DNA of 64,000 nt. Source: Heterobilharzia americana (lineage: Eukaryota; Platyhelminthes; Trematoda; Strigeidida; Schistosomatidae). The DNA lies in the NCBI GenBank assembly GCA_944470555.2, contig OX104134.1, forward strand, positions 114,260,701 to 114,324,700, in the 5' to 3' direction. The notes under the pieces are model-generated. The model did not search any database and was not told the origin of the DNA. It worked only from the letters and a program-made list of their open reading frames with translations. The translations under genes and the position numbers were made by a program. This document shows, in pieces, positions 50,043-61,299 of the stretch. Within the stretch, counting starts at the first letter, position 1. Each line of letters starts with the position of its first letter.

Positions 50043-50442
50043 TCATTTGGCACGTACCGTCATATAGCATATAGCTGTTGAATAAGGTTGATAAAACTTT
50101 GTGGTACTCCGTAGTGTTGAAGCAGTTGCTTCTCGATCGATGCTGTCGAAGGCCTTCTCAAAGTTTATGAAGTTGAGGTAGAGGGTTAACTGCCATTCTA
50201 TACTCTGTTCTATGATGATGCGTAGCATAGTGTTGCAATTTGATCCGCACACGATTTAATCTCCCTGAGGTTAGCCAGCCTGTCCCCACCGTAATTTTGA
50301 GTCCAGTACATCTCTCAGTCTTTCCAGGATGATGCGGCTTAATACTTAGCTGGGGGTGGACAGCAGAACGATTCTTCGCCGGTTCTTGCAAAGGCTTAGG
50401 TCTCCCTTGTTTGGGAGTTTGACAAGGCAGCCCCTCTTCCAA
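50043..50442 (-). pseudogene. LINE C reverse transcriptase remnant, diverged
   Basis: Short frames (50442-50158 and 50252-50043) contain the same protein blocks as A/B RT, with changes such as FINFEKAFDSIDRE for FIHFVKAFDSVDRQ. Here FEKAFDSIDRE is nearer to the form expected for an active element. This part therefore comes from a different lineage than the 5' part of the same copy. Confidence 0.72.
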
Positions 50443-51320
50443 CCTACAGGTACCTCTCCTTCCTTATTCCCAAAACTTCTGCAATAATGGTGTGAGCATA
50501 CCCGCTGTTGTCCCTGTGTCTGTTTTCAGTACCTTCCGTGGAATCCCATCCGGTCCCGTGGCTTCTACCGATTTCAGTAACTTTATGGCCTTCAGGAACT
50601 CGACCATTGTCGGGGGTCATGTGCTCACTGGTAGATCTGTTCCCAGCTGCCTTGATCTCTTCCCAGATAGTAACCTGGTTATTTGATATTGTGTTGTCAG
50701 GTCTCTGTCTCTCTTACTTGCAGCCCGTTCTGCTTCACTTGCCAGTGCCGTAGTATCGTCTTTCGTCCTTCCGCGCACTCTACTTCACTTCTTTGTTCAG
50801 TGTGGTGTTTTATAGGTTTTGCTCAGTTCCCCTTTTGTTGTTCATCCCTGCACTGCACTGCACTGCACAGGTTCATCTTCTGCTTCACCATCTTCCCATC
50901 CCTCCTCTATCAGCTTCCATGTATCCGTCGAGATCCATTCCTTGTCTTCTTTCTTCCCTCCTAATACAGTTATCCAGGTTTCTTTCCATACAGCTTTCAG
51001 AGAGTTCCAGTGCTCATCCACACAGGTTTCTTCAGGGATGTTGCTCAATATCTCCCATTTTGTCTTGATGGCTGGCTGACGTGAAGATTTTCTTCGTAGT
51101 TTCATCCCTCAGTTCCTTTTGTGTTGTGGGTGTTGAACGTGAACTGTGGTCTATCAGCAACTTCCTTGAAAGCTTTCAACTTGATTTTGAAGGTAGGTTC
51201 CATGCACTAGACAGTGAGTGGTCTGAGCCTACATCTGCTCATCTCTCTTCTTGATCTGATCTTGTGTCCAGTAGGCTGCGTCTCCACTTTCTTCACATTG
51301 AAATGATGTTGATCTGATTT

Positions 51321-52047
51321 TTAATGTGTCCATCTGGTGGAATCCGTGCCACTCCCTTGTGAATATCCTTGTGCTTGTACACACTGCCTGACTCCAATCA
51401 GCAAATCGTTGAATGCGCAGAAGTCTGCAAACAATTCTCCATTCTCGTTCATTTCACCGAGTGCTTCTCGACCCATGATGAGTCCTCTTCCTGTGTTGTC
51501 TGCTCCTAGTTTGGCATTCATGTCACCCATTAGAATGAATTTTGATGTCGCCAACTGGGATGGGGTCTTGTCCAGTGTTGATTGCAGTTATGTGTAGAAT
51601 TCCTCTTTCTTCTCCCCATCTGCATTTCTTGTAGGTGTGTAGCGTAGCATTGTACGATTGTGACTTTCCTTCCTTTTGATTTGAATCTTGGTGTCATGAT
51701 CCGGATCCTGGAAGAGATCGGTTCCCACTGCATGAGAGAGAGCCTTCGATGCTGTTGGGGATATCATGATATCCACTCCATAACTCAGTGCTCATGGTCG
51801 TCATCTGGGTGACAACATCGGAGTAGATTATTGACTCTTCAGTTGACAGTTTGAAGAGGTCACTTCCATTCCATCTACATTCGCAGGTTCCTAACACTCC
51901 AGTGCTATACCTTCTCATCTCGTTTGTAATCTGGGTAGCCTTGCTAGGTTCAAACATTGTTCGGACATTCCATGTCCCCACGTTTACTTTCGCTTTCATC
52001 ATCGTCGACCATTTGGCTTCCCGAAGGCTTTCACGAACTGTTGTCAT
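51321..52047 (-). pseudogene. LINE C endonuclease remnant
   Basis: Two open pieces (52047-51694 and 51554-51321) carry the same GTWNVRTM and MGDMNAKLG motifs and the same interruption after GSGS as A and B. The 77-residue piece is identical in all three copies, which points to a very recent common source that was already broken. Confidence 0.85.
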
Positions 52048-52239
52048 TTCGCCTCTCCGATTCCAACGGGGAGAAAGTTTATTTTTAGTCTTTATATTTT
52101 GTTTGTGTTTTGAAGTTTCTTTAGTAGTTAGTTGGGTTGGTTTTTACGGAGTAGGGTTGCTAGTCCTATGTCCGGGCTTCCCTCATTATCCAGGCTTAGG
52201 ACCTGCTAGTGACTAGTGAATTGGTTAACTAGGTGTGGT

Positions 52240-54430
52240 AGTATAGTTTTGCTATCTTTTTTATAGTCACTTCCTGGACAAGGTTGTGAGTATATCACCA
52301 GCGACCTTAATAATTATTTGGTGTCGGGTTTGTTGCTAAACTCTTCTGTAGGATAAAGTTATTGCTAGTTAGAAGCGAGGGTTGCGGAATCCTCCAAGTT
52401 TTTGCACTTTGCCGTTCCTATGCACGGTTAACTACATCAATAATACCAACCAGGTACCCAGGCGACCAAACTATTGGGCCAATCTACAGTGTGCGTAAAC
52501 TGTGATTACCCTTCTAAACCTGACTTATTTTCACATGACGAGCATGGAAGATCACAGGATATTTATTGACTCGTCGTCGGTCACTATAGTGTGGGAACAG
52601 TATTAAATAACCTACAAAGTTATGCGGCACTACGCCGTGCATCCACTTCCAGTGGTAGAGTTAAAGTTTCATAGCGTCACACGCTTCCCCATATCAATAG
52701 CCTAGGGTTTGACGACTTTCGACATTGATGCTGACCATGATAGTTTAACTGGACTCACTAAGCTGAAGGCATCCGGTCAAGCATCCTCGCCATTTGGCAC
52801 GCTGTCGTGTTACGTTGCACTGCTCGTATTCGACTCTCTAGCCAGTTAGTTGGAACGCATCGGTATCTTGGCACAACCATCCAAATATACTATTCCATCC
52901 GACTACACTATCGTCTTCTTCCTTGGTCTCGTATTCGTGTGTATATAACAAGTCCGAATAATTAGTGATTGGTCTTTTCGTCTGTCAAGTTCGTACCAGG
53001 ACAAATCCTAAAGTTTTATCCCTGTTTCCCATATACTGTCTGCTATGAGCTCCTCGAGGTATCAGAGTAGATTTAAAGTGTGTCTAAAATTTTCGGTTTC
53101 GCGGGGAAACTTACAGAGAAACAGCTGTTGCGACGGGTGACTAATGCCACTGGAAACGACATCCACGAGCTCATTACTATTCTAAGGTGTGAAGAACATT
53201 CTTTTGCCTTGTGTTTGTCAACCAGGAGAAACTTCTGCCAAACTCACCTTGACAACACTTCAGTACGGTATTATGCAACCACTCTATCACCTTTAGCACA
53301 CACCCCACAATATAGTTTGAACAGTCTGTTTGCGTACTGACCCCATAATTCATTGCTCACTCAATCGTCTTCATAGTGTGTGTAAACGTCGGGTACTGTG
53401 GTAGTATGCAATCACATATTGGATTTGCTTGCTTTATACAGCACACGGTGATAGCGTTATTTATTTCATCTTCACACCTAGCAGCCGGTTTCATTCTGAT
53501 TTGATTTGCATCAGAGATACTCGCCATTAAAAACATCTAGTATACACTTTACATTATCTCCAGTTTCAATTCTGGGATGAAGGTGGATGAATATTCCTTC
53601 TGATACTCAAAACAGCAACACTATTTTGGCAGTTCACTTAGTAGATTAACACTAGATACAGACACATTGAGGGCTACTCCCGGGATAAATTGCAGTAAGA
53701 TCCATCTTGTGGAAATAGTGATAGCACCTTTCTGCACACTGATTGTAAATTAACGTCTGTTCCTGTATATTTCTTTTAGTTTTATATTTTCCCTAGTATC
53801 ACTATAAATACCTTTCGCTTACAGGCTACTCGTCTTCTAGACTGTGTGGTAATATACCGTGCTTCAGTATTCTTGTCTTCTATCTCTTTCTACCTCTATC
53901 AACTCAGTTTGAAAGACGCTGGACTGTTGACAACATGACGTTGTTTTGCTGCACCCGACTTTTGTTTTGGTTCAACTAACTGTTGTGCTGTGATTTGACT
54001 GTTTGTCCTTTGGCTGTCTGCTGGAAAAGTTTATTTGTTGATTTGATTCTGGTAGACAGAGTTTCCATCCCCTTTTGTCGGGAATATACTTATTAACTCT
54101 CAGGTACTTAACAACTGTATTTGTTGAACCAATTTTTACCGTATAGTACGTATTTGCGCCCAGGAACGTTTGGGACCGTATGGTTACCCAACGGCTTTGT
54201 TGAGGTATTTTTGTAATTTTGATATAACTATTGTTGCTTTGATATTACCACAGATTTTGTTACGAATCTACCACTGATTTACTACAAACCGCGTTTTGAT
54301 ACTTCGATCCAACCTTTGACTGTGCTTCTCTAGCGGGAGTTCGGAAGTAGAACGCAGGAACTAATCAGATCCGCGTTAGTTGGCACCGCCTAGTTATTTC
54401 TCGCGTTTAGGCCAAGATTATTGGATGTTG
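52240..54430. other. No recognisable gene
   Basis: Contains an 86-codon frame (53080-53340, +) without known motifs, and T-rich stretches. I see no LTR pair, RNA gene or RT block. It may be old repeat DNA. Confidence 0.35.
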
Positions 54431-54434
54431 GCTG

Positions 54435-54547
54435 TTACAGAGGGAGGGATTGATAACCGAATCTCTGTTTATCAAATCAACACCAAGCACACACAATGGA
54501 AATGATTCTGCACATTTCCCAGATATCCGGAAAATTCTAATAGCCTT
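54435..54547 (+). repeat. Old repeat, left half of interrupted copy
   Basis: Matches 8790-8910: ATTGATAAC, AATCAACACCAA, GAAATGATTC, CCCAGATAT, GGAAAATTCTA. The match stops at about 54547, where the insertion begins, and resumes at 56684. Confidence 0.7.
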
Positions 54548-56683
54548 CCCAGTCAAACACGAATGCTGAAATAATGCGGGTCAATGCATTGATTAGGAAT
54601 GCTGGAATAATGCTGAAATGCGACAGTTGGGTGGATTTTTGCGGACTACCACATAAATTATGCAATTGCAGAATAATTTCAGCGTGCGTGAGTAAGTACA
54701 GCTCGACTTACGCACAACTGCAGCCTTACTTCAGCCCTGACCGCTTCTTTTACGCATAATTCCAGCTTAATTTCCTCCTTGACAGCATTATTTCGGCGAT
54801 GCAAGGAAATTTTGTGTTGAAAATTCCCACCGCCTGAGCATGGATGGCAATATATACGCTATTCACATCGCTACATCAGAACTGACCGCTTCATTTCAGC
54901 AAACTTTCCTCATTCTACGGTTAAACTATACAACATACCGCATTGCTTTGGCACATTTCCCGGAAAAAGGAAAACGTACACGTCGCTTTGCGGTATCTAC
55001 ATTTATAGAAAGTATTTACAAGGAACTGATTTCAAGTGCTGCGTCTCATTCATTTTCATTTCCACGGTCATGGGCTTTCTAGAAAAACGTTTTAGCTTTG
55101 TTCACAGCAGCATTCATCACGTTATCAAATGTAATTGCAAAATTTGGAGTAAACCTACCGGTTCCATATGTTCTTCGGTATTAATGAAAGTTGTCGTCTG
55201 TAAAAATGAAAGAGTAGCAAACCAGTTTTTCGGCGGTGAGATGGATAAATGTTGAGGGGATGTACATTATAACTTACGAATGCTTTCGACTTAAAGCGCC
55301 CAGCCACCTTGTTCCGTATATTATGGAAGTAGGACTTTGCAATAGCATCCGCTATACCTTAAACTTCCCTTTGGGGTATGAGTGGACCGGCAAACTTGGA
55401 AGTGATAACAGCTACGGAGAGGATAGTGATAAACGCGAATTTCACGTCCCATGATTTCATAGAAATTACAGTTGATGATCCCAGCCTTTCTTGAAGTTCC
55501 AGGTATGGTAAACTGCATGCCAATATCAGGTTTTAAGACCCCACACATACCTACTAAGAACACTCCACTTAAACTAGGCTTATTGGTTCTATCAAGGAAT
55601 GGACACAGTTGCTGACCGAAACTCTTAGCTACGGACAACCCATCGTAGTTCAGTTGTGTTTCAACATTAGCTGCCGGCTGATATTCACTCCATTGGACCA
55701 GGAGACGAAGTTAATCGTTTTAAACCTATGTGGGAATAAAACCCTTGTCCAAGAAAGTGCGGTTCACAGTTGCTTCTCCCTGGCATCAATCCTCCGACAC
55801 TAGTTGGGGCGTGAAGAAAAATCCGATTCAGATAGGTCAGCATTCCATCTACAGCAGGAACACTCATGTTAAGATTGAGCAGCATTCCAATGGCTATTTG
55901 CCAAACAGGCTAACGCACTGTGGTTGGTATCATTAAGTTATTCTTATGGGCTTCATTAGCGGATATTCCAGGTTTCACACTAGAAAGTGACGCGGCCACA
56001 TGGTCGGGAGCATACTCTGCCGCTTTCTGTGCATATTAATTTATGAATAGAATATTTGCTGACCGCTACTTCCGGCGTCAAAGGACTCAAGTCAGGTAAC
56101 CCAAACTTCGAACAAATAGTCAGTAAACCTGCTACGACGTCGATAAAAAGTTGAGTGATGACCGTTTGCTGGTACAGGCATTCTACCAGACGACACCCCT
56201 CTTTCATTAACCGTCGCTGATACGTTACATAAAACATTGTTACTAGTCGCATTAGATTGCTTAAGGGCGCATAGGTGTCATCAGGGAACAAAACAGCAAC
56301 CTACCTACACGGTGTAAGCTCTACAGTAATTGCGACTATTTTTCTCATCACGGTTAGGCAATGGAGTAATTTTAGTTCGTCGGCACTGATTTATTTCGAT
56401 TTATTTATGAGTCAGAAAGATTCAATCAATAAAGAACTAAAAAAATTAGGTATTTCGCATTCCTTACGCAATCTAATGAACTCCGCTACACGCACCAATT
56501 AATTTATCCCCACTGTTTCAGCACTCACCGCATTATTTCCGCACCATGCACCTTATTTCAGGGATGCAAGGAAATTTTTGTGAAAAAATTCCCACCCGTT
56601 ACCTATCGATCACAATATTCAAGCTATTCACCCCATTATTTATGCATTCGTCCGCACTAGCTAGGCATTATGGTGTGACTGGG
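54548..56683. mobile_element. DNA-transposon-like insertion, 2.14 kb, with degenerate coding region
   Basis: The ends are imperfect inverted repeats: CCCAGTCAAACACGAATGC at left, and at right the complement CCCAGTCACACCATAATGCC. A second inverted pair lies just inside: CGAATGCTGAAATAATGCGG (54560-54579) with the complement of 56631-56650. Several GCATTATTTC-type short repeats sit near both ends (54597, 54667, 54784, 56529, 56633), a pattern seen at transposase-binding subterminal regions. A direct repeat of about 74 bp links 54797-54870 and 56561-56634. Flanks TAGCCTT / CTATCAT allow only a short or decayed target duplication. The superfamily is not recognised. Confidence 0.65.
55250..56500 (-). 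pseudogene. Broken coding region of unknown family inside the insertion
   Basis: On the minus strand several open pieces follow one another in changing frames: 56291-55980 (non-ATG start; hydrophobic LFIDVVAGLLTICSKFG), a piece across about 56030-55930 (AEYAPDHVAASLSSVKPG), 55885-55685 (LNMSVPAVDGMLTYLNRI, then GGLMPGRSNCEPHFLGQG) and 55638-55321 (LKPDIGMQFTIPGTSRKAG). Together they suggest one former protein of 350-400 or more residues, decayed by stops and shifts. I recognise no transposase, helicase or polymerase motif, so whether it came from a transposon or from something the element captured is open. Confidence 0.5.
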
Positions 56684-56855
56684 CTATCATCACAAAAAGA
56701 AGAGAAAATCAGGACCATATAAACTCTTTCTCAAGTTGCGGAGTTACTTAATATGAACGTGGACAATAAATTGCCCCGAAATGTTATCCAGTATATGATA
56801 CCGTTTCGCTGCGTGACATCGCTAATAAAAATACTAAAATGGAGTTCTAAATGGT
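56684..56855 (+). repeat. Old repeat, right half of interrupted copy
   Basis: Resumes the match to 8915-9080: ATCATCACA with AAGAAGAGAAAAT, GCGGAGTTACTTAATATGAA, GACAATAAAT, GTTATCCAGTA, GTTTCxCTG and ACTAAAATGGA. Confidence 0.7.
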
Positions 56856-56859
56856 GTTA

Positions 56860-59800
56860 GAATTTTGGATGGTCTAAAACTGGTGTCGTCAGCACGGTAA
56901 TGAGCTGAGGAAGTTGCTATAGCAATACAACACGTAACTTTTTGCCAGGATGCGGTTAGTACTGAAGCTCAACACATCTTGCGCCAGAAGATTGGAAGAC
57001 AATTCCTCACCCTTGAAAGTGCATTTCAGGTCACGAAAAAGGATATAAAAAAGACACCCGAGAGAAGATTCCAAGGGACAGGTAGCGATCTAAGACGGTT
57101 CATCGACTCATAGAAATACCCAAGTATTGCTGAAATGCACAGATGATATGAATTCGATGACGGCTTTTTCAGTCATTGTCAGAAATTTGAACACCTGCCT
57201 CCGGAGTGGTTTACAATCAACGATTACATGACAGAGGGAGGGGTTGGGCCTAATTTTTCTATATCTGGGGGCTGATCAAGGGTAGTGGGAGTCAAGAATC
57301 GAGATGGTTGGCCAAGATCTTACTCCCTGTTGCCAGAAACATAGCAGTAGGCCGGAGGAACGTGTTGACTAGGAATGTTGAGAGGAATGGCAGGTGTGCT
57401 ATTTTGGCTAGTCCATACCAACTTCACGAGTTTGCAGGTTTCCTTAAGATGCCATATTCAGAAAAATCAGGGCTAATCTGAGGAAACCAATCGTGTTTTG
57501 CTTGTCCTAAGTGAGGACACAGAATTCAGGCCTGTAAGTAAGAGGTTAATAGTGGTGACACTGAGTCATTCAAAAGCTATCTTCTGTTGGGCGAAACGAA
57601 GAGTAATATGTCTTTCGCAGAGGTTAATCAGGCGTCCAGGCCACACGAACCCCGAAAATTGCATTTGAGAGCTTCGCATATGACAGTACCTGGACCCAAA
57701 CTATCAGTCGAGCTTTGGAACCGGTTAGGCCAAGATTCCGACTTTACTCCCATGGATCAACCTCCAAAGATAACTTATTGAAGCAATCATCCTACATTAT
57801 GTTGAGAAGATCGAATATTTTTTCACATATTGCGAATTCAACATGCGAGAAACCAATTTCCAAGCACCATCGAATTGATCGTGTTTGAAAAATCTACAAG
57901 ATTTCAGTGGTCATGAATGGCGAAGAGAAGAGGACCTCAAACTCTATCATAAGATCAGATGTCTGTAAGTTTTGAAACGAGTAAGAAAACATCACGTTTG
58001 CAGCACCAGCTCATTTTTTTCACCGTAGTGGTATGAATATCGCACAGTATTCGAAGTTTGCGTAACAAGTAACCGAAATGAACGACTCGTCCGCACAATT
58101 CCATATTACGTCAGATAAGAGTCTGTTTATCATAACTTTAACAGTTCCCGTAATCGGTAAGACCCCACGTGTAATTCTGGCGGGTGTCTATGCTTAATCA
58201 TTTCCCATTCTTCAGTTGTTACTGTTCACAGCAATATACATTTATGTCATTAGAAATTGTTGTTGTGGCACTAAGAAATGATCATTTGAAGGACCACAAA
58301 CCGATGGCAGTGGTGTCACACATCATTTACCCTTAAGTATGCAGCACTGCCAAGTAGGTACATTCACTTTAGCAGAGAAATCTGTTAGGAATATGCTGCC
58401 CTCTAAGTTGTTCATCTCCTAGCTCCAGCTTTCTGTCCAGAATTTTGAGGCCACTATAACCACTCAGAAACCTGGGCAATTTGGGGATAGATAAATGTCC
58501 ATACGGTGATAAAGTTAACTGCATGGTAAATTTTATGGCAACACAGTTTCATTGTTTTGAAAAACACTGAATTGGTGAGACTGGGGTAGTCCTTGCCTGG
58601 CTCCTGCTAACGCCATTTGAGGTTATCCAGATGATGTGGATATTCGAAGTTTGTGTTTAAATCCCTTGTTCGTTTAATGCTTAGATGTTCGGTTGGCTCA
58701 GGTCGTTTTCGTCACAGTCCACCTTCTTCATAAATTAGTGATATCTTCATACTGGTAGAATGGAAAACAGCAAAAACAGGTGCAGCTTCTGCACTTTTGG
58801 GGCCAGAAATTTTTATACATTAAAGGACCCAACTGCTTCTGCAGTTTTATCAGGGGCATTGGTGTCACCTTTTACAGCACAGCTGTGCAATGTGAAGCCA
58901 AATTGTCTTATAAGCTTGTTGATCCATGAGTTTCTGCAGGCATTGTTCCGTATCTGGGCACTTCTTAACACCAAGCTCTGCCAACCAACACGTGAAACCA
59001 GGGCTGCATCAGCAATATATATTCGGAGCAGTCTGATGACACATGCAATTGTCGTTTGATCGGAGCCGATATGTGTTAGCCTGGTCAGTAAAGTTATAAT
59101 TAACAGTGATTGAGAGGGCTGGAAGAATAAGGTAAGATCATCGCAAACTGAACAAAGGGTCTAAATCAGTGCCGCCAAAATGGGTTTAGCTTAGGCACAA
59201 AATTCCTTTCAAACACACAAGGGGTTTAAATTTATAGGTGGTGAATGCCACAACGAAACTAAGTATTTGCCTTTGGCTCTGGTTACGTAACCTAATAAAG
59301 GTAATTATCATATGAATCCTGCGACCAGCCCTTAATGTGTGCGCAGTGGTCGAGGGGGAATGAACGTTTTTCACCCAAGTATCCATCTAACAAGTGTAGA
59401 AGTTTTCGTGTGACTGAGCCCCCTCAACTCACTGGTTAGTACCCCAGACCCCTCATGCTCGCTGACCTGTGAGAGGGTGTCATTCCACTTGAAACCCCTG
59501 GTGTGCTGCAGATCCAGACGCGCACGCACTGCGGATTGCCTAGATCTTGGTGCGGCCTTCTTGTCGGACCATGACGTGGTTGTTATCAAGCCCCACCTGT
59601 GATGTCGTGCAAGGAGGGTGAGATGATGAAGCTGTTACCTGACTGCGATATCCCAGCAGCTTACGGAGTCACGGAAAAACGACGCAGGATCAAAGGGGAA
59701 TGGTGTGTGATTAGGATGCCACTCAACTTGACAGGAAGATATCCGACAAACACAGGTTGTCCTCTGTAATTCAGAGGGGCCTGAGTTCTCGGACAGGCGA

Positions 59801-60070
59801 TACGATCAGAAGAGAGATCTGAGATACCAAAGGCGCGAAAAGCTTCCCATCCTCGGGATATGCCTAGAAGAATAGGATGACGTACAACAATACTGTTTGC
59901 AATGAGTTCTCGTCATGTCTCACTCTAACATACATAAATTTTCGCCCGTTTAAAACACTAAGCCAACCATGGTTAACTCCTCAGTCTCTGGCAACGAAGA
60001 GATGAAGTATGCAAACAGCAGATACCCAGATAGTGATATTCGAGTTTTGATGGAAACAGTAATAATCGCT
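56860..60070. other. No recognisable gene
   Basis: Short frames only (58760-59059 +, 59371-59589 -, 57587-57781 +), none with motifs I know. An ACAGAGGGAGGGGTTG string at 57231 recalls ACAGAGGGAGGGATTG at 54436, which may mark another copy of that old repeat. Confidence 0.35.
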
Positions 60071-60072
60071 GA

Positions 60073-61296
60073 GAGACAAGTAGTACTTGCTTACTGGATT
60101 ATTTTGAGGAGGTCACCTGCAGACGAGATGAAGGTCTTTTCGTAACTGCTCTATTTTTTGACTTCAAAAAAGCATTTGATAAAGTGCCTCATAATCGGTT
60201 AATTCTTAAGCTTCAATCATTTGGAATTAGTGATCCTCTATTATCGTGGATAAGCTCATTCCTTAGGCAGCGTACTCAAATAGTAAAGTTCAGTCAAACC
60301 TATTCCTGCCCACAGCCTATTCTGAGTGGTGTCATTCAAGGTAGTGTGTTGGGGCCCTTACTTTTCCTCCTTTACATAAATGATATTTCTGACATGATAA
60401 AATATGGTAAACCCTACCTGTTTGCTGACGACTTAAAAATCGTGTATAGCTTTCCCCACTCATCGCTAAGTGAGGGTTTTAATAGAATCCAGGAAGACCT
60501 GACGAATTTGTTTGCTTGGAGTGAAACATGGCAACTTCCACTTAACTCTAGTAAATGCGGAATTCTCTGTTTCAATAACTCTTATCCAAACGTCAGTTTA
60601 CACCTTGGCGATTCTATGCTGCAATCTTACAACTCAGTATGTGATTTAGGTATTAGGTATTCTCGGAACTTAACGTTTACGGAATATGCCCAGTCACTTG
60701 CCTCCAGGTGTCGGCGCTCAGTTGGCCTTTTGCTTAAACACGTACATACCAATGAGGCTAGACTGCTTTTATTCAAGGTAATGATCCGCCCAGTACTTGA
60801 ATATGGCACAATCATCTTCAGCAATATGTATGCTTCGGATAGGATACTAATTGAGAATGTTCAAAGAAAGTTTACCCGCTGTGTACTGGGCCGTCACGAA
60901 GAACTTGATTATGTGGGAAGGTGTAAGAAATTAAAAATTGACCCACTTTGGCTAAGACGCCTTAAGCTTAACCTTAGCCTATTTTTCCGCCTTTTGCATG
61001 GCATTACTCACGCCTGTTGCGCTCCTACTTTTAAGCCTATATCTTCATATAGTCTACGCAATCGTGAATGTACTGTACCTGTAGAAAAGCACCGCCTTAA
61101 ACTTAGGTCACGATCCTTTATGTTACAGTACAGCAAGTTATGGAATAAGCTTCCACATTTTATTCGCTCTTGCATGTCTGCATTTCAGTTTCGACGTCTA
61201 CTCAACGAATTCTTCCTTTTCACGGATATCCATAAATTTCTTGACATTCATATTATATCCACAAATACGAAGCATAATGGAGCAATCGGCACATAA
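60073..61296 (+). CDS. CR1-type LINE reverse transcriptase, 5'-truncated, 407 open codons
   Basis: The frame is open from after a TGA at 60070-60072 to a TAA at 61294-61296. It contains RT block A FFDFKKAFDKVPHNRL, block B QPILSGVIQGSVLGPLLFLL, block C PYLFADDLKIVYSF with both catalytic aspartates, then LPLNSSKCGILCF, a LFKVMIRPVLEYG stretch and the C-terminal QRKFTRCVLGRHEELDY...RRLKLNLSLFFRLLHG typical of CR1/jockey-like elements. No endonuclease and no RT start upstream, so the copy is 5'-truncated. No stop or shift in 1.2 kb makes it younger than most copies here. It resembles SR1/Perere-type CR1 elements of schistosomes (from memory). Confidence 0.85.
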   Translation, partial: ETSSTCLLDYFEEVTCRRDEGLFVTALFFDFKKAFDKVPHNRLILKLQSFGISDPLLSWISSFLRQRTQIVKFSQTYSCPQPILSGVIQGSVLGPLLFLLYINDISDMIKYGKPYLFADDLKIVYSFPHSSLSEGFNRIQEDLTNLFAWSETWQLPLNSSKCGILCFNNSYPNVSLHLGDSMLQSYNSVCDLGIRYSRNLTFTEYAQSLASRCRRSVGLLLKHVHTNEARLLLFKVMIRPVLEYGTIIFSNMYASDRILIENVQRKFTRCVLGRHEELDYVGRCKKLKIDPLWLRRLKLNLSLFFRLLHGITHACCAPTFKPISSYSLRNRECTVPVEKHRLKLRSRSFMLQYSKLWNKLPHFIRSCMSAFQFRRLLNEFFLFTDIHKFLDIHIISTNTKHNGAIGT

Positions 61297-61299
61297 CAA

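Larger units (their letters stand above)
49025..52235 (-). mobile_element. LINE copy C, mosaic RTE-type element
   Basis: Minus-strand element reading from about 52235. Its 5' third (to about 50870) is almost identical to A and B: endonuclease pieces at 51694-52047 and 51321-51554, with the same breaks and the same residues. From about 50870 on it is much less similar, and lacks roughly 150 bp that A and B have between the linker and the RT start. RT pieces read IIIEQSIEWQLTLYLNFINF and FEKAFDSIDRE (50043-50252). The FADD box is SADE-like near 49840-49860. The C-terminal YG(C)ETW block is at 49440-49470. The AATAATGG/ATAATAAG-type tail is near 49025-49045. Confidence 0.85.

Noticed and set aside
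53080..53340. An 86-codon frame as part of a retroelement capsid gene
   Set aside because: No zinc knuckle or other motif and no neighbouring RT or LTR; unsupported.
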